This document shows positions 34,801 to 47,096 of a stretch of 64,000 nt of DNA, one piece after another (the stretch's first letter is position 1; every line of letters starts with the position of its first letter). Under the pieces are notes generated by a model. The model saw only the letters and a program-made list of their open reading frames with translations. It was not told the DNA's origin and ran no database searches. Source of the stretch: Macrocystis pyrifera (lineage: Eukaryota; Sar; Phaeophyceae; Laminariales; Laminariaceae); assembly GCA_031763025.1 (NCBI GenBank), contig JASSKH010000040.1, positions 695,001 to 759,000 of the forward strand, written 5' to 3'. The position numbers and the translations under genes were made by a program.

Positions 34801-36183
34801 CGGGGGTCCATAGTTAACGGGACCAAATTTTGTTAGAAAAAATAGGTAAATATATAGGTTTTATGTATACCGTAGGTCCTATTAACTATGGACCCCCATA
34901 ATAGACGCCTGTGAATGGTTAACAGCCCATGGGACTTCGTGTCGAGCGTGGCTTACAAACAAGCTTTTTCCTGACCGCTTGTTGGGGCCCCTCGAGTGAG
35001 AGGGGCCTCAGAAAGTTAGGCGCCACTCCTATCATGGTACGGGTCGACGAAGAGCGAAAGAGAGCGAGCGTGAGAACAGGGGCGCCGTTAGCTTCGGGAG
35101 ACAGTCTCAGCCAAAACGAGAGCAGCGAGAAGACGCGTGTGATACGAAACGCGGCGCTGCTGTAAACGGAGCAGGAAACGCTGATTTGACTCGGTGCCGC
35201 ATGGGCGACGATCAAACCCTGCCCACACCGATTCACTTATATATTGTCACCCAGAATTTTGCTGTTTCGCTCGTCCCGGATACCCCCATACCCACCCGTC
35301 TGGTAGAGGATTGATCCCCCCCCCCCCCCCCCCCCCCCCCCCCCGAGTCTAGAAACACGCGGAAACGCACCTGTATATGGCGGAGTTCCTGTACAGCGTC
35401 CAGGTCGTCGATGAGGTTGTGCGAAACGTCGAGAATTATCTGTGAAGAGCAGGAGAGTTGGTGAACGCGCACGGGTACTGTGTCGGGCTTGTGGTCGAGG
35501 AGCTTTTGCGTGCCGAAGCCGGATGGCAGGCACGAGGCTAGGGCGGGGAGCGCATGGGGATGCCGCTTGCAGGGAGAGGAACTACCTTGGGGTTAACCTT
35601 TCATACCCCCGTTCGGCCCGTGTATCCTTCCTTGTAATATTTTGGAGCTGCTCGACAGCAGTAATTATTTCGTGTTGGGTTCCTCAACGTTCGTACCGAG
35701 CATTGCCACACCGCAGGCACAACTGTCGACACCTCAGTTTCCCCCATATCATCGACTCTCCGCCTCTTACAAAGACAACGTCAGTGCAGCGGTTAGACTC
35801 CGAGATGGATGGTATCCTAACTCTAACCCCGTGGTTATGTGTTTCCATTCACCGTTTGAAAGGCTCCCAGGTCGTGTCGACTCGCGGCAACACTCCGTCG
35901 CCGACCCGACGTACCCGACCCCCTGCCCCATCATTCCGGCACTGTATGGGTGCGAGGGCCTAAGGCCATAGGACTAAGACCACGCGTGACACGAGTACAT
36001 CCCCCTCCCCCCCCCCCCCCGCCGAAAATGCTCCTGGCCGGACCGAGACGGGGGGTCATTTACCACGTTACAGAGACCAGGCTGGTCGGTGATGGCTTCG
36101 ATGTCCCTCAGTCGGTTGAGGGACGCGTCCAGGAACACACAACGCCAAGAGCTCGCGCCCCCTTCGTCCTGCGACGGTGACAT
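28813..36183 (-). CDS. LRR protein, copy A (8-exon model)
   Basis: Exons on the minus strand: 36183-36064, 35439-35371, 34126-33889, 32960-32809, 31768-31609, 30869-30775, 30483-30333, 29480-28813 (550 aa). All introns are GT-AG and phase is kept at every junction. Joining exons 3 and 4 completes the LRR motif LERVDVSDNELSSIDW, and joining 4 and 5 gives IAEGNPVVLEPQYRITVL, which supports those splices. Repeats at about residues 20-195 follow the short SDS22-like pattern (ILDVSHNLIDDLDAV; LRHVDLSHNLISIM; LKELRLASNCLECF; LRFLDCSSNRLSAL). Residues 194-246 resemble an LRR cap (EMMRRLDHRPVDAEAL). Residues 247-310 are helical and charged, probably coiled coil. The tail is Gly/Ser-rich and basic. 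The start ATG follows an in-frame TAG eight codons upstream and an AT-rich TATA-like block. If exon 7 is not spliced, the protein stops at 30,322 (331 aa). Probably a protein-binding scaffold; specific partner unknown. Confidence 0.7.
29930..30270 (+). repeat. Pyrimidine-rich GTCT/CTCT tract, copy A
   Basis: GTCT repeats (about 29,948-29,970) followed by long CT-rich sequence inside intron 7 of the LRR gene. The equivalent lies at 40,820-41,150 in copy B, with one GTCT unit group shorter and other indels. It creates long Ser/Leu/Phe-rich open frames on the plus strand that are not genes. Confidence 0.7.
31796..31975. repeat. CATC/CATT-rich minisatellite, copy A
   Basis: Dense CATC, CATT and CCATC words within intron 4 of the LRR gene. 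The equivalent lies at about 42,665-42,845 in copy B. Non-coding. Confidence 0.5.
34791..34908. mobile_element. MITE, family GGGGGTCCATAGTTAA, copy 1
   Basis: The left end CTATTACGGGGGTCCATAGTTAA and the reverse complement of the right end agree over about 27 bp with two mismatches. The interior (GGACCAAATTTTGTTAGAAA; AATATATAGG; TACCGTAGGTCC) is shared with the copies at 45,650 and 56,945. About 118 bp, no coding capacity. It lies in intron 2 of the LRR gene. Confidence 0.8.
35316..35344 (-). repeat. 29-nt C-run in intron 2 of LRR gene A
   Basis: A pure C-run on the plus strand (G-run in the transcript) starts about 25 nt after the splice donor of exon 2 (donor at 35,369-35,370). The same tract is 60 C, one T and 6 C at 46,179-46,245 in copy B. 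A shorter C-run at 36,007-36,020 (14 nt) sits in intron 1 and is 26 nt in copy B. Confidence 0.9.
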
Positions 36184-36203
36184 GTTTGTTGGGACGCGCC
36201 ATG

Positions 36204-36235
36204 ACTATAAATATTTATATATATATATATAATTA
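36204..36235 (-). promoter_or_regulatory. TATA-like AT block upstream of LRR gene A
   Basis: A run of alternating A/T (TATAAATATTTATATATATA) ends about 21 bp upstream of the ATG of the LRR model at 36,183. It could be a core promoter element with a very short leader, or a simple repeat in an intron if the gene starts further upstream. In copy B the same block (47,118-47,147) differs by AT-repeat length. Confidence 0.25.
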
Positions 36236-37489
36236 ACCCTTTTTGGATCTCAGATGAAAAAACTGGCGAACACAAAACATGGCGATCTCAGCAACATCAT
36301 CGACCGCACAAGCAGTCACGGGGGGTGCTGGGGTAGGGGAGAACAAAACGTATCCGGCAGTACATACCCCAACTACAATGCAGGAGTTTCGTACGACACG
36401 TGCGCTGACAACGCGTTCGGCATGTGCATTTTTTTTTACGTACGTACGTGCTGCGCCCTCCTCACAACGTGGTAACGGACGGATAGAAAACAAATATTTC
36501 TTCGCTTTGTTATGCGCGATATCGTATATACCTGGGTATTGAAAGGGTTTCGCGGTACCTCGTTCTATCTTGTAAGATTGTGTTCGATTTACAGCCCTCG
36601 GAATTGAGCATCACCAAACGAACGGTTCTCCGTCGTGGAGGGGTGAACCATAAGTGATGCACCCTTTTGCGGTAAACAACTACAGCAATTGTAGCCTCAC
36701 GCTGCTGCTACTATTCGTGAACCTGGGTCAACCGTGGTCCACGTGTACGCTCGTGGGCTACGGCTGCCACCACCGCTGCTACTACTGCTACTGCTGTTGT
36801 AAATCGTTCAAGAAGAAGGGGAGTCCAAATTAGTTACATCCCGGAGTATCATTTTTTTGGTGTCGAAAATGCCGATGTGCTTGTTTTGCTTTCGTTTTGG
36901 GAATCCCCGCCAGAGATCTGGTGGCGCTTTTGTTGCCGGCGATCGACAGAAAAAACCGAAATCTTCAGTTTTTACGTCGTCGGCTGTCGCTATGCTTGTT
37001 TCATACTCATGGACAGGTGTATAAAAGGGAGGAAAGTCTGGAGGGGAATATATCATCATCACGAATCGAGACCCGCCTGCCTGGCTTTCGGGGCTGAATC
37101 AGCGGGGAAGCGGCTGCTCTTTACGTGGCGACTGTAGTTTCATGAAGCACTACAGGAGTCTCTTGCCACTGACGCTTCCGTAGGTGACGCGACGAGAGGA
37201 CTAGAAATTCGCAGTTTGCATGCGCAAAAAAACAGTACGGTTATTGTCGCAGGAGAAGCGATATAATTAGTAGACGGACACCAAGGCTGAAACCAGTGCC
37301 AGTACTCCGCTGTACCAGGCACCCTAGAGCAACCTCGAAGGTGCGGCGATCGACCGCGAGGACCCTTCGCTCGGCGTGAAACGTTCGGACAATTGAGGGT
37401 ATTTTATATGGGTCTGTCTTGTCGAGTAAACCGCCATCTAACTCCTCTCTTGCCATAAAGTGGTGTTGGGTATCGAGACATATTTCGAC

Positions 37490-37735
37490 GGGATACGACA
37501 TCTCGAGATCAGTCCCCATACTGCGGATATGGATACGATATTTCGATATATCGTATCTTGATATATCGCATGATATGGATATGATATCACGACATACAGC
37601 GGCATATGATGCGATGTAAACCGCTCGGTACGCAAATGTATGTTTTGATCGCGAAATATCGCATGATATAAGATACGATATGATGTCGGGATACACTTGT
37701 CGGTATTGATATCGAAATATCCCGAAAATATCACA
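37490..37735. repeat. ATATCG/GATATG-rich palindromic block, copy A
   Basis: The words GATATC, ATATCG, CGATAT and CATGATAT recur many times, giving overlapping small palindromes. The equivalent lies at about 48,405-48,650 in copy B. The long minus frame across it (37,241-37,897) is Ile/Ser/Tyr/Arg-rich as a direct result. Confidence 0.7.
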
Positions 37736-39688
37736 TGTTATACCGAGAATTCTAGATACGATGCTCAACACTACCATAAAGCAGCACGTACGAGGAAGAC
37801 ACGCCGCTATTGATGGGTTCCGTTTCATGCACGCGTGGCCATAAACCTTGGTGGTGAAACGCCATCTATTCCCTGGAACCTGGAACGCAAGAAACACCTT
37901 TTCATCAACCTTACTTTCTGTCTCGTCTTCCCCTCATCTCTTTGCCGACGCCAACGGCATCGCTGAGATACGGACGACACCATCACCGGCTTGCAATATT
38001 TCCAGCCGTGAGCAGTGGTGTCCGTAACTGATGGCACGTGTGCTGTGTATGCTTACCTGGGAGCGACCGTGACTCGAAAACAAATCGTCACTGCAACTTG
38101 TGTATCTATCGAGATTGCTTCCCGTCGAGTTCTCAACAGAGGCCTACACCTCGACTTAGAGGTGCCGCAGTGGTCGAAACTGGTCGAAATTTGGGGTGCA
38201 CAAAGTGAGACAAAAAAAAAAAAACAGTTAAACGTTTGCACTTCATTTGCGGACAGCTACTGCTCCTCACAGGAATCTACAGCCTGCGAAATTGAGGGAT
38301 GCTCCTGATGAGGTGTGAGAGGCAGTCGGGTGCGCCAGACGGCAGTCATAGGCAGCCAGAAACGACTCACGAGGTGTTGTCGTGTACTCGAAGTCGCGTG
38401 CGAGTAGCAGAAAAAGCTAAAAAAAACTCAATAATGCTTCGTTTCACGCGCGGGAGCATAGTACATTGGGTACATCACAGATGAAGAAAGGGCCTTCACT
38501 AACAGTGTTCTCCAGGCGGATGATCTATCTCTTTTCGAGTCGTCGTCGAAGATGCCGCGGGAGGAAAAACTACGTTCCCATGATAGGTGCCTGGTAGTAG
38601 AGTTATTGGGGCCAAAAAAGGGCGAACGAAAGGGCTAAAAAACTCAGGATTCTTGTATATTTGCATCAATTTTTCTAAAACTGCGAAATACGGACCTTGG
38701 TTTAAATCCCCCCTTAAAAGTTCAAGTTGTATTTACAATGTTGCCGAAACACCTACGCGCGGTTACTCGACGCATTCTTGAGGGTACTAGAGTAACGCAT
38801 TCTTGAGGACACTAGAGTAACCTTAATCAAAGCACGAAAGCACCTGCCTGATATTTTTAAGTACCACCAAAGAATCGAAGGCAGTCAAAATAAATCAAAC
38901 ACGAACGATCGTGCCACTTGTTTTGTCGATCTGTGGCACATCGTGCATCAGTGTCGCCCTTGCCACCATGTTCGATCCATCGCTGATCATCCATCCTCAT
39001 TGTATTGACTACTGTAGCACGGCACAACAGTGCCGCGCTACTGCACTACTGCTGCATCACTGCAAACTATGATGGGATTCAGAGGCTCTTGTGGGGGAAA
39101 CTGAGAAGTACTCCGCTCGGACTCGAGCACCAGATGAGACAGCCGAAGGTGTGATATCCAGGTCGTTTTCTGGTCCGAGGGCTGACGGCTGCTGCTGCAA
39201 CAGTACTGTTCAAGTTATAATAGATTGTAGAGATTTGTTTGAGTCTAATTTCATCATTTTTAATTGGTTTGACACCCCATCGTGGACGCGACGTTGACTG
39301 GCGTGCGAAGCCAAACGAAGCCAGCTATCTCCTTCGCCCTTCCTTCCAAGAGGCAACGCTCTTTTGCTCATGCGATGTCGAAGTGTTCCCGTCGGCTCTG
39401 TCTGTGCTGTTTTCGGTCTTGGGCCAGCCGAGAGTGCCCTAGGTGGTCTGGAGAAGTTCGACAAGAGAAACACGACAGTTTGGTCAGGTTGTAAGGCCAA
39501 GGGACGCGCCAAGGTTCGAAGCCGTAACGGAGATCACCAAAAGAAAAACAGGGCAAGGATACGAAAAAAGAAACACCATCTGTCTTCGTCGTGCAGAGGT
39601 ACTTGATGGAAGCCGCTGATGTAGCAGGAACAGGCCTGGTTCTGTGTAGAGTGCTTGTCTGCTTGGTCAATATAAGTCTTTGAACAAG

Positions 39689-42600
39689 CTATCCTGTGTC
39701 TATCATCACCTTTAGAGGGGCCGGCGCGACAATCATCGACATACGGCCAGTTGGTACATTTCCCGCCTTCGTCGCATCCCCACCAGTACTCGCGTTCCTG
39801 TTGTTATCATCTTTTGACGCTTGTCGCTTCTTCCCTCCTTCCGCAGCGACTGCGTGATTGTCGCCGCTGCTGCCGCGCGTCGCAACGCCTCTACGAACGC
39901 GAAATTCTTTAGCCGCGCTTCCCTCCGCCTTGCTCGTACAGTTGATTTTTCGTGCACGCAACCCATTTTCAATTTCTACGTGCCCCTTGGCGCTATCTCT
40001 TCCATCACCGCTACTGCCGCCGCCACCGCTTCCACCACCGCCGTCACCGCTACCGTTGCTGCCGCTGGTGTGCCGTCCACGCCCTCTCCTTTCGATACGG
40101 CTTGCATCGCGCCCAGCGTCATTGCCCTGACTGGAGCAGGATTGTGAAGGTTTGTGGTCATCGCTGGCACTATCCTGGGAGTGTCCGCTACCGCCAAGGC
40201 TGGACCTCGATGACACCGTGCCTGCCACCTTTCCAGAAGCAGGCGATTCTAAATATTGTCCTTCAACGGTGGCCCGCAAGACATCGGACAGGCTCTCCTC
40301 GTCCCGGCCGCCAGAGGCATTGGTGTTGCCCACGCCGACCCCTTTCTTCAGTTGTTCTATCCCGCACACAGGAAGGCACGGAAGGGATGGTGGGGGGTGG
40401 GGGCGTACAGGTGACGTTTGAGGCATGGTGCGCACCGTGGTGTTGAGGCCGTGCAATGTGTGTATGTATATACCTGCAGGTGTGGCGACATGTGTGCCTA
40501 AGTATAGTTCGGGCCAGGCTGCGATAGGTGGGAAGGGAGGGAGTGTGCGATCAGCGTGTATAATAAAAGAAAAGGAATTGCCAGAAAAAACACAGGATTG
40601 ATAACGCTCCTTCTCTTTTCGTTCGGCGAAGGTTAAGGTGCGTTTTATCCTCTTGGATGCGCCAGACTGTCTGTGGCAGCCGATAGATGCTTCTTGGCCG
40701 ACTCGTCACTCCCTGTGCCTTCCTCTTACCACCCATGCCTTTCTCACTACGTTTCTTTCGGCTTCTCGCTCTCGTTCCCACTTCTCTATTTTCTCTGTAG
40801 GTATGTTCGTTTACGTATCCGTGCGTCTGTCTGTCTGTCTGTCTGGCCGTCTTCGGTTTATCTGTCTGTCTCTCTGTATAAGATGTTTTTCTCACTTATT
40901 TTCCCTCGCTTTCTCCTGCATCATCTATGTGTATGCACCTGTCCTACTCTGGTTGCCCCCCTGCCCTCTCGTTATATTTCTCCGTATGTGCTCGAGTCTC
41001 TACCTCCCTCAATTCCTTCCTTTCCCTCTCCCTCTCTCTATATACCCGTCTCTCTCTCTTTTTCTCTGTCTCTCTCTCTTACTTTACACCTTGCTCCCTC
41101 TCTCGGTCACTCTCTAGTTCCTCTTACCATGTCTGTATAACTCTCCCTCCCCCCCCTCGCCCCTTTATTTCCCTACCCTCCTTAACCTCTCTCTCTATGA
41201 CACACCGAAGCGACGGTCTCTGACCGCCTCTTGAAAGTTGCAGGCCAAAGCTGCTGTCAGCAGCCCTTCCCCTTGCTGCTCTCCGTCCTCCATCCGCAAG
41301 TGCTCAGCGTATGCCACGCACTCTCCCGCCTCCCTGTGCTTTTGTAAGCGGAACTCCTGTGTTACGAGGGGGGGGGGGGGGAGAGGAGACAAGGAAGGGA
41401 GGCACGGAGGGGGGGAAACCTGGTTTATCACGTTTCGCGTCTCACGCATGTTAAGATAGTATTGTGGTCCCGGCCAGGGTGCGCATCTGCTGTTATAGAG
41501 CTAGTTGGTGCGAACACGCCTCAGCAAGACAACCGTGGACGAAAGAGGTAGTCCCCCTTCCCATCGCCAGGCCCTCTCCCTTCCACCACGACCGCCGATT
41601 GCAGCATAGCAGCTCTTGGCAATGAGCAACCACGCTGAGCGGTCCACCTGAAACGCGTCGTTGAGCTGCCGTTCTTGAGCCTTGAGCACCGCCTTTCGCC
41701 TCTCCATGCGGGCTCGCTCTTCCTCCACACTCCGGTAGTATTCTGATGGGATACACACAGCGGTGAAACACCAGGGGAGAGGCGATCACACTCACGCACG
41801 TGGAAAGGGCAGTTGCGAGGTCTTCGAACACCTCGAACACAAACACCACACAACACAATGCAAAATCTAGTGTGCGTAAAGGCCGTGCGTAGAGGGGGTG
41901 GGGGTGAGGATTGATCACCCACGTATGTCATGACGCGTGCTGCCCAAAACGGTCGAGGGAAGAGACCTGCCTCATGGGGGGGGGAGGATTGCTTGCCCCC
42001 GCCCTCGCTCAGGTAACAGCGGCGGCGGCCGGCTCTTTTATGCAATGCTAAAAGAGATGGAAGGAACGGACGGGCGGTGAGTGTCGCGAGCGCCGAGAGC
42101 GCAAGTACAGCATTACACTTCCCATGACGCAGCAATGAAAAATATTTCCGTTCGACACTTGACTTATTTACACAGCTAATGTTGGCAATGTGACGCCTTT
42201 TCTTGCCAGACGTCCACCCCGATACAGTAGTAGTAGTGACACCAGAATCGTAGATAACGTCACAAGTCAATCAAAGTATCTTCGACCAATCAAAATCCCC
42301 CTTTAAATCGTTATGGCCAAATAATTAATCAGAAACTTGCAGGCACGCTTCCCGTTTCTATCTTTGTACCATTGCGCGTGCTTCTTTCTGTTATATGAGT
42401 ATGCGCATCGTGTGCCAGCAGGCATCTTGCAACGGGCGCATCGCAGAGCACAACTTGGAAAAAAAAAGCCTCCTCACCGCTGTCGGCTGTTTCTCGCACG
42501 TGGGCGAGAGCCTTGGCTTCCGCCGCTCGGTGAATTTGTCGCCCAAGAGCCTCGGCGTCTACCGGGCGATGGTCCAGCCGCCGCATCATCTCGCAGCTCG

Positions 42601-45600
42601 TGAGGACGGTGATGCGGTACTGGGGCTCCAGCACCACCTGCATCGGTGACGCGCCGGACCATCAACCATTAAACACCGTGAATCCCCCGTAGCCCATCAC
42701 CCGGCATGGATCATCTATCATCCGTCGTCCATCGTCCAACCGTTCATTGTCCCTTCATCCCAGCATTTATCGCCTATCATGCGCAATGCATCGTCCATAG
42801 TTCAGCATCTACTCTTCATCACCCATCATCCATCATGCACCCCCGAGGGTCAACCGAATACAAAACAAAACAAATAATCGCGAAAGGCGTGCGATCGCCT
42901 CTCTCAACCAATGGCGACAAGCTTTGTTCCAGGGAGGAGGGCGCGTTTTTTTTTTTCGGTTTGGCCGGCGCGCGCCCCCACTCGCCCCCGCGCAAGAAAA
43001 CGAACGCGCGACGAGCGGTGCTCGTGACGCTGTGTTGCGTCACACGCTCCCTTCCCAACCCCGCCGCGCGACCCGCCCACAAGAAGGAACGCCGAGAGCA
43101 AGGGACTCTGGTGGATGCGATAGATCGTATCGTATACCTAGTATAGTAGTAGCTTTAATTGAACACGGCAAAACAGAAACAAGAAACACAGATCCCCAGC
43201 CTTTGCTGGGCCCCGGGAGTATACTCAGGGGAGTCACCGATCCGACTATTTCTTCGCGAGACGTGCAGCACAACGTCTGCGACTGGCGCATCACACAGCC
43301 TAAGGCAGCACGCGCCTTGACGTACGTATACGGAGCGTGCAGATTTCAATCCTGAGCACCAACAACCCCGTTGGTCGATTTTTTCAGCTTGAAGTACCGC
43401 AGTTTTATAACGTACCAAAAGTATTCAGGAAGAAATTTCCCGACATCGTTGTAGCACGCCCCCCCCCCACGCCACGTAGATCTAAGTCGCCCCTCCAAAA
43501 TGACGCCAGCGTGTGAAAAGGAGGCGAGACGTACAAGTGTCTACTTATCACCTCGGACGGGGTTCGTGGGTGTTCGCGAAACCCAGCGGAAAGCTTCCGG
43601 TTCAAGGATAAACTAGGGGGGAACAGTAGAGAAAAGCGGAAGGGGGGGGGAGTGGGCGAAAGCAAGCTCACCGGGTTTCCCTCCGCAATGACTTCCTCGA
43701 GGCCGGAAGGACGCGCAAGGGCTCTCGCGAAGGTGGACAGGGCCGAGAGCCTGTTTGACGAGCAGTCAAGGAAGCGAAGGGCCTGCAGCAGCGCCACCCA
43801 GTCGATGGAGCTCAGCTCGTTGTCTGCGCGTTTTTTGGTGGGTGCACGCGCGCGCGAGGACGGTCGTGAGGGAACCAGGAGGGAGAGAGAAAGGAGTTTG
43901 AGGATAACGCCACAGGCTTTGCTCAACACCCGTCGGCACGCGGCAAGGAAGACATACAGTCACACCACCGGCTCTCTCATGGCAAGGAATGCCACAAGAA
44001 CGAGCCCGATAGAAAAATCTAGAGTGCCTTAAATTTCCGAGGAATAAGAAATCCGGGAACGGTGATGATTGGAAGTGGGTGTGGAACACACCTCTTCTTC
44101 CTTCAATACGAAGTAGAGCCTGGACCAATATCCTGCTTTCTTACGTGTGAGAGGGCCGATATTGCCCGCGCATCGAATCAGATAGTCTCGAAACCCACCA
44201 AAAGCATGATTACAATGTACACCGTAGCGTGCCATTCGAACAAATATGGCGGGTAGGAATCGGACAAAAAAGTACGATCTTGACGCATATCATCCAGTAT
44301 ACACCGCTGAGCCGCCCATCCCCCCCGCGTCTCTCGATCGCAACAATCCATGGTGGCTTTGTGGTTGTGCCAAGTATTGTAAAAGGTCACAGTTCAGTCG
44401 CTGCGATAAACGAAGCCGACGAGGCGAGAGGAGAGCCCAGAGAGAGAGCGAAGGCCGCAGTAAAACAACTTCAAACACAGGTTTATGAGACGTACTTACA
44501 GGTACGAAACGTGCAAACCATGGCATTTGCAAGCAACACATTTCGGGCGGAAAATCGACACAAATCAGAGTTGTATACCAGGTACCTGGTATGTGTTTAT
44601 GTACAGTGAAGTTGTAGAAAAGTTAACTGCACCCACTACTTTGGGGGCAACTTGCTTGAAATTCGTGTGGAAATTTTTCTTCAGCAGTATTAGGAGTTAA
44701 GGTAAGCGCTACCTCGATACGAATTTGGTACCGCCGCGTCATCCGAACCTGAAACGTCCACTCGCTCGAGTGACGGCAGAGAGACCGCGGCATCCTCCTC
44801 GAAGCACTCGAGACAATTGCTGGCAAGCCTGAGCTCCTTGAGGTGTCGGAAGGAACCAGGGGACCGCGGCGCCTCCATGATTGATATCAAGTTGTGCGAC
44901 AGGTCCACATGGCGAAGGGTCGAGCCCTTCCCCAGATCCCCCAGCGCTCGAGAGGATTCCAGCTGGTTGTTCACGGCGACAAGCACCTAGTGTGTTTTAG
45001 TTGTAGCGCAAAATTGAATAAAAAAAAACGATTGGTGAAAGAGTTGACCGGGTTTGTTAAGGGCGAAGGGTTGGCCAGTTGGTTTTAAATCGAAGAGGTA
45101 ATCGAACGTTTTGAGGGGGAGAGGCAACCGGCAAAGGGTTTTTGCCAAGAGGTATATACGGACAGGTGATCAATAGTCTTCTCCTCCCGCGAGAGTTTGG
45201 TCTACACGATCGACACTCTTTTGGTTACTAGCCACGAGTAGTGAGGGATGACTGGTCGTCAAAACAGTATTTGCAGAGCCGCGCTACGCTAGGAGTTTAC
45301 TCGTTGAAGCCCCAAACATTTCCCGCTACTGATGGAGCTCCTCGACGGAGGAGCTACCTCCCCGATATTGTTGGGCCCAATGCATACTATATAGATAAGC
45401 ATTCGTTCAGAATGCTCAGGCTAAACTATTTCTGACCTACGGGGGCTCCCCAACTGAGCAATCGCTGGGAAGTCACTTGCGTTCAACGCTATTTCTGATG
45501 TGTATTTTAATAGGGCATGGTATCAATCATGGGTTTGCACTTTCATGTTCCTCGGGGTCTGGTTGCTGCCGGTACTGAGGTATAGAGCGCTGCAAGCGAG

Positions 45601-46177
45601 AGAAGCCTAAGAAAATAGTAGCTGCATGCACCGCCATACACCGTAGCATGCGCCTATTACGGGGGTCCATAGTTAACGGGACCAAATTTTGATAGAAAAA
45701 ATAGGTAAATATATAGGTTTTTATGTATACCGTAGGTCCTATTAACTATGGACCCCCATAATAGACGCCTGTGAATGGTTAACAGCCCATGGGACTTCGT
45801 GTCGAGCGTGGCTTACAAACAAGCTTTTTCCTGACCGCTTGTTGGGGCCCCTCGAGTGAGAGGGGCCTCAGAAAGTTAGGCGCCACTCCTATCATGGTAC
45901 GGGTCGACGAAGAGCGAAAGAGAGCGAGCGTGAGAAGAGGGGCGCCGTTAGCTTCGGGAGACAGTCTCAGCCAAAACGAGAGCAGCGAGAAGACGCGTGT
46001 GATACGAAACGCGGCGCTGCTGTAAACGGAGCAGGAAACGCTGATTTGACTCGGTGCCGCATGGGCGACGATCAAACCCTGCCCACCACACCGATTCACT
46101 TATATATTGTCACCCAGAATTTTGCTGTTTCGCTCGTCCCGGATACCCCCATACCCACCCGTCTGGTAGAGGATTGA

Positions 46178-46241
<64 letters not shown>

Positions 46242-47096
46242 CCCCGAGTCTAGAAACACGCGGAAACGCACCTGTATATGGCGGAGTTCCTGTACAGCGT
46301 CCAGGTCGTCGATGAGGTTGTGCGAAACGTCGAGAATTATCTGTGAAGAGCAGGAGAGTTGGTGAACGCGCACGGGTACTGTGTCGGGCTTGTGGTCGAG
46401 GAGCTTTTGCGTGCCGAAGCCGGATGGCAGGCACGAGGCTAGGGCGGGGAGCGCACGGGGATGCCGCTTGCAGGGAGAGGAACTACCTTGGGGTTAACCT
46501 TTCATACCCCCGTTCGGCCCGTGTATCCTTCCTTGTAATATTTTGGAGCTGCTCGACAGCAGTAATTATTTCGTGTTGGGTTCCTCAACGTTCGTACCGA
46601 GCATTGCCACACCGCAGGCACAACTGTCGACACCTCAGTTTCCCCCATATCATCGACTCTCCGCCTCTTACAAAGACAACGTCAGTGCAGCGGTTAGACT
46701 CCGAGATGGATGGTATCCTAACTCTAACCCCGTGGTTATGTGTTTCCATTCACCGTTTGAAAGGCTCCCAGGTCGTGTCGACTCGCGGCAACACTCCGTC
46801 GCCGACCCGACGTACCCGACCCCCTGCCCCATCATTCCGGCACTGTATGGGTGCGAGGGCCTAAGGCCATAGGACTAAGACCACGCGTGACACGAGTACA
46901 TCCCCCTCCCCCCCCCCCCCCCCCCCCCCCCCCGCCGAAAATGCTCCTGGCCGGACCGAGACGGGGGGTCATTTACCACGTTACAGAGACCAGGCTGGTC
47001 GGTGATGGCTTCGATGTCCCTCAGTCGGTTGAGGGATGCGTCCAGGAACACACAACGCCAAGAGCTCGCGCCCCCTTCGTCCTGCGACGGTGACAT
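39689..47096 (-). CDS. LRR protein, copy B (8-exon model)
   Basis: Exons: 47096-46977, 46340-46272, 44986-44749, 43823-43672, 42637-42478, 41742-41648, 41356-41206, 40356-39689. Exon lengths equal those of copy A (120, 69, 238, 152, 160, 95, 151, 668 bp), and all splice dinucleotides and phases are kept. The predicted protein appears to differ from copy A at one position in the Gly/Ser-rich tail, Ser in place of Cys (GGSGHSQDSASDD versus GGSGHCQDSASDD). Exons unchanged beside introns with indels suggest recent duplication, purifying selection, or both. The alternative stop in unspliced exon 7 is at 41,195. Function as for copy A: SDS22-like LRR scaffold, partner unknown. Confidence 0.7.
45650..45768. 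mobile_element. MITE, family GGGGGTCCATAGTTAA, copy 2
   Basis: Duplicated version of the 34,791 element, with small differences (GATAGAAA for GTTAGAAA; one extra T). It arose through the segmental duplication, not by a separate insertion. Confidence 0.8.
46179..46245 (-). repeat. 67-nt C-run in intron 2 of LRR gene B
   Basis: 60 C, one T, 6 C. It starts about 25 nt downstream of the exon-2 donor. More than twice the 29-nt run in copy A. Confidence 0.9.

Larger units (their letters stand above)
27177..38050. repeat. Tandem duplication, copy A (10.9 kb)
   Basis: The sequence from GCTTACCTGGGAGCGACCGT at 27,177 to CACGTGTGCTGTGTAT at 38,050 is repeated directly and immediately by 38,051-48,965. 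All features of one copy occur in the other in the same order and orientation. Differences seen by eye are scattered substitutions (for example A/G near 27,225 and 38,093) and homopolymer or microsatellite length changes. The junction at 38,050/38,051 shows no obvious long homology between the outer flanks, so the breakpoint looks non-homologous. Confidence 0.95.
36184..38050. other. Upstream region of LRR gene A, no gene assigned
   Basis: Contains a GATATCG/ATATCG-rich block at about 37,490-37,735 and a codon-like stretch at 37,310-37,440 (minus; REELDGGLLDKTDPYKIPSI) that could be an upstream exon but lacks strong splice sites. A CTG/CTA trinucleotide patch lies near 36,700-36,800. No recognisable domain. 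Confidence 0.3.

Noticed and set aside
37241-37897. 218-codon minus-strand frame rich in Ile, Ser, Tyr and Arg
   Set aside because: Its middle is a translation of the ATATCG-rich block. The composition follows the repeat, not a protein.
41521-42270. 249-codon minus-strand frame in copy B
   Set aside because: In copy A the same DNA is split into shorter frames by a length change in a G-run near 31,106. It lies across an intron and exon of the LRR gene and has no domain.
46054-46365. Polyproline/polyglycine frames across the C-run
   Set aside because: Created by the homopolymer in intron 2 of LRR gene B; they differ in length between copies.
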